NCBI GenBank assembly: GCA_035529405.1
Contig: DATKWV010000026.1
Coordinates: 1-11,769 of the forward strand
Reading direction: 5' to 3'
DNA: 11,769 bases
DNA from: DATKWV01 sp035529405
Lineage (GTDB): Bacteria; Planctomycetota; Phycisphaerae; Sedimentisphaerales; Anaerobacaceae
Notes under the pieces: model-generated
Database searches by the model: none
Told to the model about the DNA's origin: nothing
The model's input: only the letters and a program-made list of their open reading frames with translations
Shown here: piece after piece, positions 1 through 6,874 of the stretch
Position numbering within the stretch: position 1 is the stretch's first letter
Layout of the letters: every line of letters starts with the position of its first letter
Position numbers and translations under genes: made by a program

Positions 1-338
1 TAATCGGTGACCAGGACAAAACCGGAAAAACGCTGGGCACCGACGCCGCCAAAACCAAGTTGACACTGGCGGTAATACATTTTTTAAAGACCGCCGAAAA
101 CCTGCAGAAGACAGCTTTAATAAAAGAATTAAGCGGTGGTCTCCAGGGCAAACAGGCATTTGTATCGATGCTCAGGTCAGCGGGGAGCATGGAATATGCC
201 GGCCGGCAGGCCGCAGGGTATGCCGATAAAGCCGTCAGCGCACTGGGGGATTTTGAGCAAAGCGAAATTACCGAAGCGATGATTGACACAGCCAGGTTTA
301 TGGCCCAGCGAGCAAATATCGACATATCCGAAACCTGA
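1..338 (+). CDS. Polyprenyl diphosphate synthase, C-terminal end (partial)
   Basis: Only the 3' part is in the window; the frame is open from base 3 and ends with TGA at 336-338 (111 complete residues). The first residues, IGDQDKTGKTLGTDAAKTKL, match the C-terminal signature of trans-isoprenyl diphosphate synthases: the residues after the second Asp-rich motif, with the GK..G.D...GK.TL pattern. The enzyme condenses isopentenyl diphosphate with an allylic diphosphate to make long prenyl chains for quinones or carriers. The catalytic DDxxD motifs would lie upstream, except for the tail of the second one. A TTG at 60 is internal and not a likely start. Chain length (hexa-, octa- or geranylgeranyl-) cannot be told from this piece. 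The 3' end faces the next gene across 64 bp, with no clear terminator. Confidence 0.8.
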   Translation, partial: IGDQDKTGKTLGTDAAKTKLTLAVIHFLKTAENLQKTALIKELSGGLQGKQAFVSMLRSAGSMEYAGRQAAGYADKAVSALGDFEQSEITEAMIDTARFMAQRANIDISET

Positions 339-402
339 CAGGTTGAAGCCGAACAGGCTGGCCGGCAGTAGCACAGTGCAACTTATGCTATATGATGATA
401 GG

Positions 403-1053
403 CTATTCGTGTACGTAAGCCCAATCTTTAACTTTTTCCAAAACTCCGCCCCATCCGCATTCGGTATAATCCTGATTTGGGAAGTATATGAAAATATCCC
501 AGTTCAGACCGCCTAATGGTGTGTTAACCACTAAACACCAAGCATCTTTTGCAAATTCCTGTGCTTCTTCTCCAACTTTATACTCGTATTCAGGATACGC
601 ACCCATACCGGTTTGTGGTATGTTCGGCAAAAACTCCGGAACGAGATTCTCTAAAGAAGCTGGAAGATTGCCATATCGCAATTCGTATTCTTTGATGGCT
701 TGGACTAAGGTTTTGCTTCTTTCGGCGAGTTTATGAAAAGCTGCCATTCGTACTTTTCCGCTACACCAAAAACAGGCTTTTGCAACCCCCAAATATATAA
801 CGCACGACATTAGCAGCAGAACGCTAACTCTTCTGGAACGTTTGAAGATAACGCCAATTAAAGAAATCGGTATCACAACAAATACGATGGCCAATAACGG
901 AATAACCAAAAAGAACATTGCCGACCATAATATTTCATCTGATCCATTTGAGGAAACTGCTTCATAATTGGCGTAGATATCAAAGCTGTTTAGAATTAAA
1001 GCAATCAGCAATGCCAGCCCACACCACAGAATTATTCGTTTGTTATTGGTCAT
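403..1053 (-). CDS. Hypothetical polytopic membrane protein with soluble C-terminal domain
   Basis: A 216-residue protein from the ATG at 1053. An ATG at 1122 would add 23 residues but has no Shine-Dalgarno; the 1053 start has AAAGGG 8 nt upstream and lies downstream of a -10-like TATACT. Three hydrophobic segments are visible at about 7-23, 42-69 and 76-93, the last two joined by a basic loop (KRSRR). The C-terminal 115 residues are soluble: an AIKEYELRYGNLPASLENL segment resembles the region after the N-terminal helix in type II pseudopilins, followed by an aromatic-rich stretch (NWDIFIYFP, WAYVHE). The family has no name I can give and the function is unknown. It is convergent with the prenyl synthase gene and divergent from rarA, so it is probably monocistronic. 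Confidence 0.7.
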   Translation of the reverse strand: MTNNKRIILWCGLALLIALILNSFDIYANYEAVSSNGSDEILWSAMFFLVIPLLAIVFVVIPISLIGVIFKRSRRVSVLLLMSCVIYLGVAKACFWCSGKVRMAAFHKLAERSKTLVQAIKEYELRYGNLPASLENLVPEFLPNIPQTGMGAYPEYEYKVGEEAQEFAKDAWCLVVNTPLGGLNWDIFIYFPNQDYTECGWGGVLEKVKDWAYVHE

Positions 1054-1078
1054 TGTCAATTCCCTTTGCCTTTCAATC

Positions 1079-1106
1079 AGTATACAAGGTTCCCCTTGTA
1101 CATCTT
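1079..1106 (-). promoter_or_regulatory. Possible promoter with inverted repeat for the membrane-protein gene
   Basis: On the minus strand TATACT (1084-1079) would place a transcript start near 1072, 18-20 nt before the ATG at 1053. A 7-bp perfect inverted repeat, TACAAGG/CCTTGTA (1083-1089 and 1094-1100, loop TTCC), overlaps the -10 and the spacer and could be an operator. The -35 position is poor, so this is weak. Confidence 0.3.
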
Positions 1107-1156
1107 GACCACTTGATGACATAATAATCGAAGCGGATGATTTGTGCCAGTTTTAG

Positions 1157-1185
1157 TTGAGCAGTGCAGCGGGTTTACGTATAAT
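1157..1185 (+). promoter_or_regulatory. Sigma70-type promoter for rarA
   Basis: TTGAGC (1157-1162), a 17-bp spacer and a perfect TATAAT (1180-1185). The expected transcript start is about 1191-1193, which coincides with the ATG at 1192. The message would then be leaderless or nearly so. Confidence 0.65.
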
Positions 1186-1191
1186 ACCTTT

Positions 1192-2562
1192 ATGCGTAAT
1201 CACAAGGGCAAAGAAACGCTGTTCAATGCCTCTGAGCAGGCCAACATTGCCTCAGCGGCACCGCTTGCGGTTCGGATGAGGCCAAGGAACCTCGATGAGT
1301 TCGTCGGGCAGCGTCATTTCCTCGGGCCGGGCAAACTTTTAACCAGGATGCTCAAGGCCGACCGGCTCAGCAGCCTGATTTTTTACGGGCCGCCGGGTGT
1401 GGGCAAGACCTCGCTGGCGGCGGTAATCGCCAGCTATACAAAGGCAAAATTCTGTTATATGAGTGCACCTGCGGCTACTGTCAAAGATATACGCCAGATA
1501 ATCGCCGAGGCTAAGGACCGTCTCGCAGGTCAGGGCGGCAGGACCGTACTTTTTATCGATGAGATTCATCGCTTCAACCGGGCCCAGCAGGATGTGCTTT
1601 TGGATGATGTGGAATCGGGTGTTTTAATCCTTATCGGTGCAACAACGGAGAACCCTTTTTTTGCCGTCAACTCGCCTTTGATATCGCGCAGCAGCGTATT
1701 TTATTTTGAGCCGCTGGAGCCGGAAGACATACTGCAATTATTGAAGACGGCAATTGCCGACAGCGAACGCGGCCTGGGCAAGCTTGATATCAAGGCCGAC
1801 GAGCAGGCGTTGAAGTTTGTTGCCAGTGTCAGTGACGGGGACGCCAGAAAAGGCCTGACGGCGCTGGAGGTCGGCGTGCTGAGCCAGCCGGCAGGCGCCG
1901 GCGATAAGAAAATCACCTTCGACCTTGCAATAGCTAAAGACTCTATTCAGGCAAAGACCCTCGAGTATGACGGCACCGGCGATACGCATTATGATTTGGC
2001 CAGCGCGCTGCAAAAGAGCATGCGCGGCAGTGACCCCGATGCGACAGTTTACTGGCTTGCGCGGATGATAGTCGGCGGTGAGGATACGCGTTTTATCGCC
2101 AGGCGTATAGCAGTTTGCGCAGCAGAGGACGTCGGCAATGCCGACCCGATGGCGACGGTTCTGGCGGCGGCGGCGGTACAGATATCGGAGTTTGTGGGTC
2201 TGCCTGAGGCACAGTTGGCGCTTGCGCAGGCGGCATTGTATGTGGCATGTGCGCCGAAATCCAACGCAGCGGCGTCGGCAATATGGCAGGCGGTGGCCGA
2301 TGTAAAGGAAAAGCCCACGATAGCCGTGCCCAAACACCTCAAGGACAGTCACTACAGCGGCGCCAAAAAGCTCGGGTTCGGCGCCGATTATAAATATCCG
2401 CATGATTTCGAGTATGGTTTTGTGCTGCAGGAGTATCTGCCGGGCAAAAAAGGTGACTATTACAGGCCCAAAGATATCGGGATGGAAAAAAATATTAAGC
2501 ATTATTTACAAAAGCTGCAAACCCTGCTAAAAGATAACCAGCCCAACAAGCCTGATAAATAA
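1192..2562 (+). CDS. rarA: Replication-associated recombination protein A (RarA/MgsA, AAA+ ATPase)
   Basis: 456 residues from the ATG at 1192. The family is a clamp-loader-like AAA+ ATPase acting at stalled replication forks with SSB. Visible motifs, numbered from this start: PLAVRMRP at 24-31 (family N-terminal signature), Walker A GPPGVGKT at 66-73, Walker B LFIDEIH at 120-126, sensor 1 GATTEN at 149-154, sensor-2 region DGDARKGL at 215-222, then the tetramerisation/C-terminal part with AAEDVGNADP, YVACAPKSNA and a YKYPHD segment. An upstream GTG at 1144 would add 16 residues, but that stretch overlaps the promoter and no Shine-Dalgarno supports it. The 1192 start gives about the length of E. 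coli RarA. The next gene follows closely, implying cotranscription. Confidence 0.95.
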   Translation: MRNHKGKETLFNASEQANIASAAPLAVRMRPRNLDEFVGQRHFLGPGKLLTRMLKADRLSSLIFYGPPGVGKTSLAAVIASYTKAKFCYMSAPAATVKDIRQIIAEAKDRLAGQGGRTVLFIDEIHRFNRAQQDVLLDDVESGVLILIGATTENPFFAVNSPLISRSSVFYFEPLEPEDILQLLKTAIADSERGLGKLDIKADEQALKFVASVSDGDARKGLTALEVGVLSQPAGAGDKKITFDLAIAKDSIQAKTLEYDGTGDTHYDLASALQKSMRGSDPDATVYWLARMIVGGEDTRFIARRIAVCAAEDVGNADPMATVLAAAAVQISEFVGLPEAQLALAQAALYVACAPKSNAAASAIWQAVADVKEKPTIAVPKHLKDSHYSGAKKLGFGADYKYPHDFEYGFVLQEYLPGKKGDYYRPKDIGMEKNIKHYLQKLQTLLKDNQPNKPDK

Positions 2563-2577
2563 TAAGAGATGACGGAT

Positions 2578-3156
2578 ATGGACAAAAAGCAACTGCGCAG
2601 CAGGCTGCAGCGGATACTTACACAGCAAATTACCGGCCCCGATAAGAGGAAAAAGAGTCAGCAGGCGTGCCGCTATCTTGTCGAAACGCCAGAATTCGAG
2701 GCGGCATCGACGGTTATGATGTATCTGGCAGTGCCGGATGAAACGGACGTTACCGACGCTATAGTTTATTCGTGGCAGAAGGGCAAGAGGGTAGTTGTAC
2801 CGAAGATACTCTGGCAGGAAAAGTATATGGTACCTGTGCAGATAGATTCGCTGGAGGCAAGTCCCATAGAACTTGCGATATCGGGTTTGCGCAACCCGGT
2901 CAACAGTAAGGTCGTAGGGCTTGAGGAAATCGATTTGGTGGTTGCGCCGGGGCTGGGATTTGACAACAAGGGTAATCGCCTTGGCCGCGGGGGCGCATAT
3001 TACGACAGGTTTTTTGCCGATGAAAAACTCACAGCAGGCAGGTGCGGCATTGCGTTTATTGAGCAGGTCGTTGACCATATACCGGCCACAGCAGACGATA
3101 AACGGGTGGATTTTCTGGTTACCGATGCGGGAGTAACGTATTTTAACAGTGATTAG
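2578..3156 (+). CDS. 5-formyltetrahydrofolate cyclo-ligase (methenyl-THF synthetase)
   Basis: 192 residues from the ATG at 2578. The enzyme uses ATP to convert 5-formyl-THF to 5,10-methenyl-THF in cytoplasmic one-carbon metabolism (YgfA/MTHFS family). The diagnostic C-terminal motif is clear: VVAPGLGFDNKGNRLGRGGA followed by YYDRF, which binds ATP phosphate. The N-terminal MDKKQLRSRLQ and the mid-protein YLAVPDETD segment (family: Y....E.dt) also fit, and the length is normal. An ATG at 2569 abuts the AAGAG sequence and is too close for it; the 2578 ATG is 9 nt from that Shine-Dalgarno. The gene begins 15 bp after rarA, so it is likely in the same transcript. Confidence 0.93.
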   Translation: MDKKQLRSRLQRILTQQITGPDKRKKSQQACRYLVETPEFEAASTVMMYLAVPDETDVTDAIVYSWQKGKRVVVPKILWQEKYMVPVQIDSLEASPIELAISGLRNPVNSKVVGLEEIDLVVAPGLGFDNKGNRLGRGGAYYDRFFADEKLTAGRCGIAFIEQVVDHIPATADDKRVDFLVTDAGVTYFNSD

Positions 3157-3178
3157 CTTTCGGTAGTGTGTTCGGCAA

Positions 3179-3187
3179 TGATATAAT
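3179..3187 (+). promoter_or_regulatory. Extended -10 promoter for the L,D-transpeptidase gene
   Basis: TGATATAAT (3179-3187) is a full extended -10 (TGN plus TATAAT) in the 55-bp gap after the cyclo-ligase gene. The -35 is weak (TTCGGT at 3159-3164, 17-bp spacing), as is usual for extended -10 promoters. The transcript start would be near 3194, followed by AGGAAAG at 3201 and the ATG at 3212. Confidence 0.5.
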
Positions 3188-3211
3188 TTGCAGGTTTTCG
3201 AGGAAAGCAGA

Positions 3212-4231
3212 ATGGCCCGTTATTTTTTTGGCAGCAGACCCAGGGGGCGGAGCTGGTGGTTAGCCGGCAGGAACTGGATATACATTTTGCTTGTTTTAGT
3301 GGTACTTGCTTTATTGTACGGTGTTTACCGTATGAAAGCGCACAACAGAGCGCAGGAGGCTGTACCCGGCGGGCAGGTTTCGCAGCAGGAAATTGCACCT
3401 CAATTACAAGGCCCGGCCCAAGGCGAATATGTAATGTCGCCTGCACTTGAGGTTACAGCCGAAGCCGACCCGAAAGTTGCTGAGCTTATCAGCCAGGCCA
3501 TTGCTTTGGCCGACGCCAGACCGCCGAGAATCATAGAGGCCCGTGACAGACTCAACGAGCTTTTGCCGATACCCATGAGCGCCGAACAGCGGGCGTTTAT
3601 CAAGGAACAGCTTGGCAAACTCGCACAACAGTGGCTTTTCAGCAGGAAGATATTTCCACAGGACAGGCTTTGCGAACGTTTACACATAAAACCCGGCGCG
3701 ATACTTTCCAGCATCGGCAGAGAGCACAAGGTCCCGCATGAGATTCTTATGGATATTAACGGCATAGTGCGGGCTGAAAGTCTGCAGGCAGGCGATATTA
3801 TAAAAGTCATTAACGGCCCGTTCCACGCGCGGGTGCACCGTTCGGTCTTCACGATAGATTTGTATCTGCAGAATACGTATGTTTGCAGCTTTCCGGTAGG
3901 GCTGGGTCAGCCGGGCAGAGAAACCCCAACGGGGCTTTGGCTTGCGAAGGTCGGCGGCAAACTGATAAAGCCGGCCTGGACAGACCCGGACACCGGCAAG
4001 ACGTACCAGCCGCAGGACCCGGATTATCCCCTGGGGTCGCGATGGATTGGATTGGAGGGTATTGAAGGACAGGCCAAAGACCGGACCGGCTTTGCCATTC
4101 ACGGCACCAAGAATCCCGAACAAATCGGTACCCTGGGCAGCAAAGGCTGTGTTCGGCTGCACAACGGCGATGTGATACTGGTTTATAATCTGCTGATGCC
4201 GGGTTTCTCGAAGGTGGAAATAGTGGATTAG
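3212..4231 (+). CDS. Membrane-anchored LysM plus L,D-transpeptidase (YkuD) protein
   Basis: 339 residues from the ATG at 3212, which has AGGA 7 nt upstream; a TTG at 3188 lies inside the promoter. Order of parts: basic N-terminus, one TM helix at about 22-40 (N-in, periplasmic body), a low-complexity Gln/Pro-rich linker, a helical segment at about 85-145, a LysM-like module at about 160-200 (HIKPGAILSSIGREHKVPHE, then AGDIIKVI), and a YkuD catalytic domain at about 208-339. The catalytic signature is HGTKNPEQIG...SKGCVRL, with His297 and nucleophile Cys313 in the SxGC motif. The family forms 3-3 cross-links in peptidoglycan or attaches proteins to it. It is 86 bp upstream of the VWA/ExbB/ExbD genes on the same strand, suggesting an envelope-related block. 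Confidence 0.9.
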   Translation: MARYFFGSRPRGRSWWLAGRNWIYILLVLVVLALLYGVYRMKAHNRAQEAVPGGQVSQQEIAPQLQGPAQGEYVMSPALEVTAEADPKVAELISQAIALADARPPRIIEARDRLNELLPIPMSAEQRAFIKEQLGKLAQQWLFSRKIFPQDRLCERLHIKPGAILSSIGREHKVPHEILMDINGIVRAESLQAGDIIKVINGPFHARVHRSVFTIDLYLQNTYVCSFPVGLGQPGRETPTGLWLAKVGGKLIKPAWTDPDTGKTYQPQDPDYPLGSRWIGLEGIEGQAKDRTGFAIHGTKNPEQIGTLGSKGCVRLHNGDVILVYNLLMPGFSKVEIVD

Positions 4232-4317
4232 AGGCACCGGGTTTTGACAGTCCCTGCTTTTTAGATGCGGGTGGTGCTGGAGCGGTTTGAATAAGGGATT
4301 ATTTTTCAGCTGTGCTT

Positions 4318-5367
4318 ATGGGTGAAAGGATGATTAAAGACAGCTGCCGCGACAGAACAAGGGATATTGGGGCCGACCTGGCATTGAACGTCAACGGCCC
4401 GGTGGCAGCGCGGACGCAGCATTGCAGGCACGCAACGGCAGTGAGGTTGTGGGCGCTGCTAATCACGGTCGGGGTACATATAATAATTTTTACGGCTTTC
4501 GGCTTTGTCCAATTTTCCCGCTTCAAAACCGACGACAATCCGGCAGGCCCCTTAGGGGCAGGTAAACCAGCGGCCAGCCTGAAACCGGTAAACAGACCCG
4601 CCCAAACAGCGACGATAGCACCAAAACCCAGGATAAGAAAGCCAGCGCTGGGAATTTCCGCGGACAGGATAGAATTGTCGGCAAGAGAAATTTTCGCCAA
4701 TTTCAAGCCTGCAGCATCGATACCGCACGCAGAGATTTATCAGCAAAGTGCTGCCGGCAGTACTATATCAACCGAAGCATTACAGCCGGCAGGCGGCGTG
4801 GAGTTTTTTGGCAGTTTCAGTAAACAGCGTAAAATCTGCTATGTGGTGGATTGTTCGGGGAGCATGCAGGGTCTGTTCGGCCTGGTTCAGGAAAGGCTTT
4901 GTGAATCGGTTAAGCAGCTGCAGGGCGACCAGTATTTTGATATTATCTTCTTTTCCGGCCAGAGGGTGCATCAGTTCGGCAGCGGGCAATTGGTCCGCGC
5001 GTCGGATGAGGTTAAAAATCAGGCATACAGGTTTATCGATACGGCCAGGCCGGCCGGGAAAACAAACGCCCTGGCGGCACTGGAAATGGCCGTACAGGTG
5101 CGGGACACCAGCGGTGCAGGGCCGGAGGTAATATATTTTCTGACAGACGGATTCGAGTTGACTGCCCAGGGTACACAAAGCTTTACGCAGAAAACCACAG
5201 AGCTGCTGGCGCAATTTGCGCCGAAAACGATAATAAATACGATAGGATTTTATACACAGCCGCACGACTGCACGCCGCTGGAGACAATAGCACAGCAAAG
5301 CGGAGGGCAGTTTGTTCTTGTTACAGACAGTCCCGGGCAAGCCGGAACAGATTTTCTGGAGGAATGA
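4318..5367 (+). CDS. TonB-like N-terminus fused to a periplasmic VWA domain
   Basis: 349 residues from the ATG at 4318. The start is uncertain: GTG 4312 and ATG 4330 are alternatives, and none has a well-spaced Shine-Dalgarno. A basic N-terminus precedes a single TM helix at about 45-66 (LWALLITVGVHIIIFTAFGF), followed by a Pro/Ala/Lys-rich linker at about 74-112 and a VWA domain at about 160-345. The MIDAS metal site looks complete: DCSGS (Asp178, Ser180, Ser182), Thr249 in GKTNAL and Asp277 in LTDGFE. Inside the TM helix, TVGVH has the same spacing as the essential S-x3-H of TonB and TolA. The next two genes encode ExbB- and ExbD-type channel proteins. I infer an energised envelope protein whose output domain is VWA instead of the TonB C-terminal domain. 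It could also be a plain anchored VWA protein. Confidence 0.85.
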   Translation: MGERMIKDSCRDRTRDIGADLALNVNGPVAARTQHCRHATAVRLWALLITVGVHIIIFTAFGFVQFSRFKTDDNPAGPLGAGKPAASLKPVNRPAQTATIAPKPRIRKPALGISADRIELSAREIFANFKPAASIPHAEIYQQSAAGSTISTEALQPAGGVEFFGSFSKQRKICYVVDCSGSMQGLFGLVQERLCESVKQLQGDQYFDIIFFSGQRVHQFGSGQLVRASDEVKNQAYRFIDTARPAGKTNALAALEMAVQVRDTSGAGPEVIYFLTDGFELTAQGTQSFTQKTTELLAQFAPKTIINTIGFYTQPHDCTPLETIAQQSGGQFVLVTDSPGQAGTDFLEE

Positions 5368-5407
5368 ATATTATGATTTATGCCGGCAGCAGCCGAAGGA
5401 GATGATG

Positions 5408-6250
5408 ATGGGTAAGAGTTTGTTGTTTAAGGCTGTTTTGCTTTTGGTTTTATTAAGCGTCGTTTCTGCGGTGATATTTTTGGGCCCACCTGCAGCCTTT
5501 GGCGGCGACGGTGACGGTTCGCAGACATTTTTTGAGCAATTCGTTATCGCAGGCGGGCCGATTGTGTGGTTTATTCTTCTGCCGATGTCGGCAGTAACGG
5601 TATTTCTGGCCGCCGAGCACGGTCTTATTATTCGGCGCAGGAATCTTCTTCCACCCCATATAAAGGACACAATTGGTTCAATTATACGGCACAAGGGCCT
5701 TTCGGCGCTGAAGGCCGACACCCTCAGCGGCGAAGATTTGCTCAGTGTTGCGGTCGCCAGGGCAATTACCGGCGGCGCCGGCGACTGGTTCCGGATAAGG
5801 AACTTGCTTTTTGAATCGCTTCAGGAACAGGCTTTTGCACTGGGTCGAAGAATAGAATGGGTGAACCTGATTGGTAATGTTTCGCCGATGGTAGGATTGT
5901 TCGGGACGGTTTTCGGCATGATAAAGCTTTTCAATGCAATAGTTGTGGCCGGCGGACAGCCGCAGCCGGCTCAACTGGCCGACGGCATATCGGTCGCTTT
6001 GGTTACCACCTTCTGGGGCCTGTTTATTGCCATACCCGCACTGGCAATACACTGGGTATTTCGAAATCGTATCGAGACAATCCTCAGCGATGCCGCGGTA
6101 CAGGCAGAGGACATTATGAGTGAAATGAGGCTCGGTCTGAAAAAGCAGCATGCGGCCGAGGTGTTGGGCGAGAAACGCCCCGAGCCGGCTGTTAAGGATA
6201 TCGCCGCGCAGCAGGCGAAAACCGCCGGCGAGTCTGTACCCCTGCGATGA
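5408..6250 (+). CDS. MotA/TolQ/ExbB-family proton channel protein
   Basis: 280 residues from the ATG at 5408, which is 6 nt after AAGGAG; ATGs at 5402 and 5405 are too close to it. An N-terminal hydrophobic stretch (about 3-27) followed by PPAAFGGDGDG looks like a signal peptide or an additional TM, absent from E. coli ExbB. The ExbB core has TMs at about 50-72, 156-178 and 194-218. Family hallmarks are GNVSPMVGLFGTVFGMI, with the pore Thr at 167, and ALVTTFWGLFIAIPAL, with Thr at 200/201. The family forms a pentamer round an ExbD dimer in the inner membrane and uses the proton gradient to drive TonB/TolA-type partners. The C-terminal tail (about 250-280) is charged and low in complexity. It lies 40 bp after the VWA gene, evidently in the same operon. 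Confidence 0.93.
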   Translation: MGKSLLFKAVLLLVLLSVVSAVIFLGPPAAFGGDGDGSQTFFEQFVIAGGPIVWFILLPMSAVTVFLAAEHGLIIRRRNLLPPHIKDTIGSIIRHKGLSALKADTLSGEDLLSVAVARAITGGAGDWFRIRNLLFESLQEQAFALGRRIEWVNLIGNVSPMVGLFGTVFGMIKLFNAIVVAGGQPQPAQLADGISVALVTTFWGLFIAIPALAIHWVFRNRIETILSDAAVQAEDIMSEMRLGLKKQHAAEVLGEKRPEPAVKDIAAQQAKTAGESVPLR

Positions 6251-6309
6251 CACGTTTTGGTTTTTAATCAAAAGCGGCGACAGCATCAGGTAAGGAAGAA
6301 CGGGACATT

Positions 6310-6846
6310 ATGCTTTTTGAATCGGGCGGTCAAATCAGCAGCGGCCGGGAGCCGAGCGTATGCTCGCTGCGGACAGCCGGCAGGTCGGAAACCGGTTTTA
6401 ATATGACGCCGATAATCGATATAGTTTTTTTGCTTATAATATTTTTTCTGGTGGTTTGCCGCTTCATAGAGGCTGAGAATTTTCCCGTAACGGTTCCGGA
6501 CGGGTGCCGTTTTGCCGCGGATTTGTCAGACGCGGAAACGGCACATGCGGCTGTTACAGTTATGAAAACGGCGAAGGGGCAGCTTGTTTTTGCGGTCGGC
6601 TCTGAAAAAATTACCACCGGTGTCCACGCAAAGGATATTGAAACAGCACAGGTGGCAGTGCAGCTGGGGCGGTTGATAGACAGTCGCTTGAAAAATCTGC
6701 CTGTAGAGCGGAGGGTGGTTGCTTTGCGTATAGACAGGGACATTGATTTTGCACAGGCCCAGTATGCTTTGGCCGGCGTGGCTGCCAGCAGCGCAAGGGA
6801 CATTCAATTAGCGGCGCTCAAACATACACGGGCTGTTTCTGAATAG
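6310..6846 (+). CDS. ExbD/TolR-family protein
   Basis: 178 residues. A 27-residue cytoplasmic N-terminus leads into the classic FNMTPIIDIVFLLIIFFLVV helix, in which Asp37 corresponds to the essential proton-carrying Asp of ExbD/TolR. A periplasmic domain of about 125 residues ends in VVALRIDRDIDFAQAQYAL, the usual last strand-helix of the family. The ATG at 6310 is preceded by AAGGAAG at 6292-6298, rather far upstream (about 11-13 nt), so translation may depend on exbB. It follows exbB by 59 bp and closes the block: 28 bp later clpX ends on the opposite strand, and no clear terminator is visible between them. Confidence 0.92.
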   Translation: MLFESGGQISSGREPSVCSLRTAGRSETGFNMTPIIDIVFLLIIFFLVVCRFIEAENFPVTVPDGCRFAADLSDAETAHAAVTVMKTAKGQLVFAVGSEKITTGVHAKDIETAQVAVQLGRLIDSRLKNLPVERRVVALRIDRDIDFAQAQYALAGVAASSARDIQLAALKHTRAVSE

Positions 6847-6874
6847 AACCGGACAAAAAATGCCGGCGCGATTC

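Noticed and set aside
1738..2502. Long minus-strand open frame (254 codons)
   Set aside because: It lies wholly antisense to rarA, whose motifs are unambiguous; the antisense translation is Arg/Cys/His-rich and matches nothing.
4244..4249. Perfect TTGACA upstream of the VWA gene
   Set aside because: No acceptable -10 at 15-19 bp downstream; the sequence there is GC-rich.
5364..5405. 13-codon mini-ORF overlapping the VWA stop (ATGA) and reaching the exbB start
   Set aside because: GGAGG is only 1 nt from its ATG, and the peptide is unremarkable; it may serve translational coupling but there is no evidence of a product.
4318..6846. Zorya-type anti-phage system (ZorA/ZorB are MotA/MotB-like)
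   Set aside because: No ZorC, ZorD or ZorE genes are present, the ExbD protein has no OmpA-like peptidoglycan domain, and the ExbB lacks a long cytoplasmic tail.
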